A DNA stretch of 64,000 nucleotides from Streptomyces catenulae (lineage in GTDB: Bacteria; Actinomycetota; Actinomycetes; Streptomycetales; Streptomycetaceae): NCBI RefSeq assembly GCF_000718015.1, contig NZ_JODY01000025.1, forward strand, positions 28,059 to 92,058, in the 5' to 3' direction. The first letter of the stretch is position 1, and each line of letters begins with the position of its first letter. The notes under the pieces were generated by a model. It was not told the DNA's origin and did not search any database. It saw only the letters and a program-made list of their open reading frames with translations. Shown here in pieces: positions 63,208 to 64,000 of this stretch. Both the position numbers and the translations under genes were made by a program.

Positions 63208-63825
63208 ATGAGACTCGTCGCCCTGTCCGGCAGCCTGCGTGCCCGTTCCTCGAACGGTGCCGTGCTCCGCTCCGCGCTGGCCTTCTTCGACGGCCCGACC
63301 GCCACCGCCGATATCGCCGCCCTGCCCCACTTCAACCCCGACCTGGACGGCGAGGGCGCGACGCCACCCGCACCCGTAGCCGCCCTCCGTGCCACCGTCG
63401 CCGCCGCCGACGCGCTGCTCATCGTCAGCCCCGAGTACGCGCACGGCGTCCCGGGCGCCCTCAAGAACGCGCTCGACTGGCTGGTCAGCAGCGGTGAGTG
63501 CGTCGACAAGCCGGTGGCCGTGATCACCGCATCGCCGTTCCCCACCGGCGGCACTCACGCCAACGCGCAGCTGCGGGAGGTGCTCCGCATGATGACGGGC
63601 CAGGTCGTCAAGGACGCCTGCCGCGAAATCCCCGCCATCGGCCCGAAGATCGACCCCGCCACCGAACGCGTCACCGACGAAGCCACCCTCGACGAACTGC
63701 GCACCGCCCTCCACACCCTCACGGCAGCGGCCACCGCAACACCCACCCCAGCGGCAGAGACAACAGAAGAGGCGGCGGGAGGGGCCTCAGTGCCCCCAGC
63801 GACCTCAGCGGCAACCACCACCTGA
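63208..63825 (+). CDS. NADPH-dependent FMN reductase (flavodoxin-like)
   Basis: A 205-aa flavoprotein. The phosphate loop for FMN is GSLRARSSNGAVLRSAL (about 8-24); the second FMN contact is LIVSPEYAHGVPGALKNALD with the characteristic PEYxxxxPGxLKNALDW pattern; a closing segment SPFPTGGTHA follows. The C-terminal about 30 residues are an Ala/Thr tail not found in the family core. Members reduce quinones, azo dyes or FMN. There is no ribosome binding site; ATG 63208 is set by the conserved N-terminus MRLVALSGS. Confidence 0.93.
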   Translation: MRLVALSGSLRARSSNGAVLRSALAFFDGPTATADIAALPHFNPDLDGEGATPPAPVAALRATVAAADALLIVSPEYAHGVPGALKNALDWLVSSGECVDKPVAVITASPFPTGGTHANAQLREVLRMMTGQVVKDACREIPAIGPKIDPATERVTDEATLDELRTALHTLTAAATATPTPAAETTEEAAGGASVPPATSAATTT

Positions 63826-63886
63826 CCGCGCACCCCGAAACACCGCACCCGCCACCAACTCAGGCTCCGGCTCAGGCGGGGCCTCC

Positions 63887-63923
63887 GGGCTCCCGGGGCT
63901 CACCAGAAAAGCCCCGGGAGCCC
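63887..63923 (+). terminator. Terminator after the FMN reductase gene
   Basis: GGGCTCCCGGGGCT pairs perfectly with AGCCCCGGGAGCCC around a 9-base loop, 61 bp after the stop. Nothing else is seen in the last 77 bp of the window. Confidence 0.82.
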
Positions 63924-64000
63924 GAAACCCGAAGCCCCCGTACCGAAGAGTCCGCCCCTCCCCACCCCCTCAGAACAACCCCTCCTGCCCGCCCTCCCCC

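Noticed and set aside
62872..63714. A 280-codon minus-strand frame opposite the FMN reductase
   Set aside because: Gly/Val/Ala/Asp shadow of the flavodoxin-like gene, which has clear motifs on the plus strand.

Overview
The window is chromosomal DNA of a Streptomyces-type actinomycete. G+C is very high, nearly every third codon position is G or C, GTG starts are common and GGAGG-like ribosome binding sites are frequent. Gene content fits: PadR/TetR/MarR/MerR regulators, ECF and SigB-type sigma factors, a eukaryotic-type Ser/Thr kinase, DHA2 exporters and two 14-bp Streptomyces-type parS sites.

Layout. 0-8.9 kb: partial regulator, P450-ferredoxin-PadR operon, HTH regulator divergent from a zinc alcohol dehydrogenase, a cysteine-free ribosomal protein L32 behind a Zur-like palindrome, a LAHTG surface protein, an ECF sigma factor with a membrane partner, and a LytR_C protein. 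9.0-11.9 kb: conserved block of upp, tadA-associated gene, tadA and tRNA-Ser(CGA). 12-37 kb looks like an accessory island, because from memory upp and a sigF-type gene are only a few loci apart in S. coelicolor. It holds (i) a 1,744-aa caspase-like/NTPase/WD40 protein translationally coupled to an alpha/beta hydrolase, a likely conflict or immunity module (12.2-18.3 kb); (ii) a GT39-type membrane protein; (iii) a bes-like cluster (21.8-26.4 kb) with a BesD-type lysine halogenase, BesC-type C-C lyase, BesB-type PLP enzyme and a convergent ATP-grasp ligase, next to a MerR regulator and exporter; (iv) a secreted ADP-ribosyltransferase, a Ser/Thr kinase, a TetR regulator and argG.

37-42 kb: small conserved proteins, two SigB/SigF-like sigma factors and a collagen-like lipoprotein. 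42-46 kb: NarL-type two-component system and a tripeptidyl aminopeptidase-like secreted hydrolase. 47-54 kb: MarR regulator with two dyads, an exporter fused to beta-sandwich repeats, a YceI protein carrying the same fold, and a TetR/MFS pair; two parS sites lie at 53.8 kb. 54-64 kb: a GT39 transferase overlapped by a GT2-GtrA reading frame that has lost its own stop, repeat-rich intergenic DNA, an OmpR-type two-component system whose regulator ends in a hexapeptide repeat instead of the normal wing, and an FMN reductase.

The two most interesting systems are the caspase-NTPase-WD40/hydrolase pair and the halogenated or alkynyl amino-acid cluster. All assignments come from reading sequence and motifs; no database search was possible.
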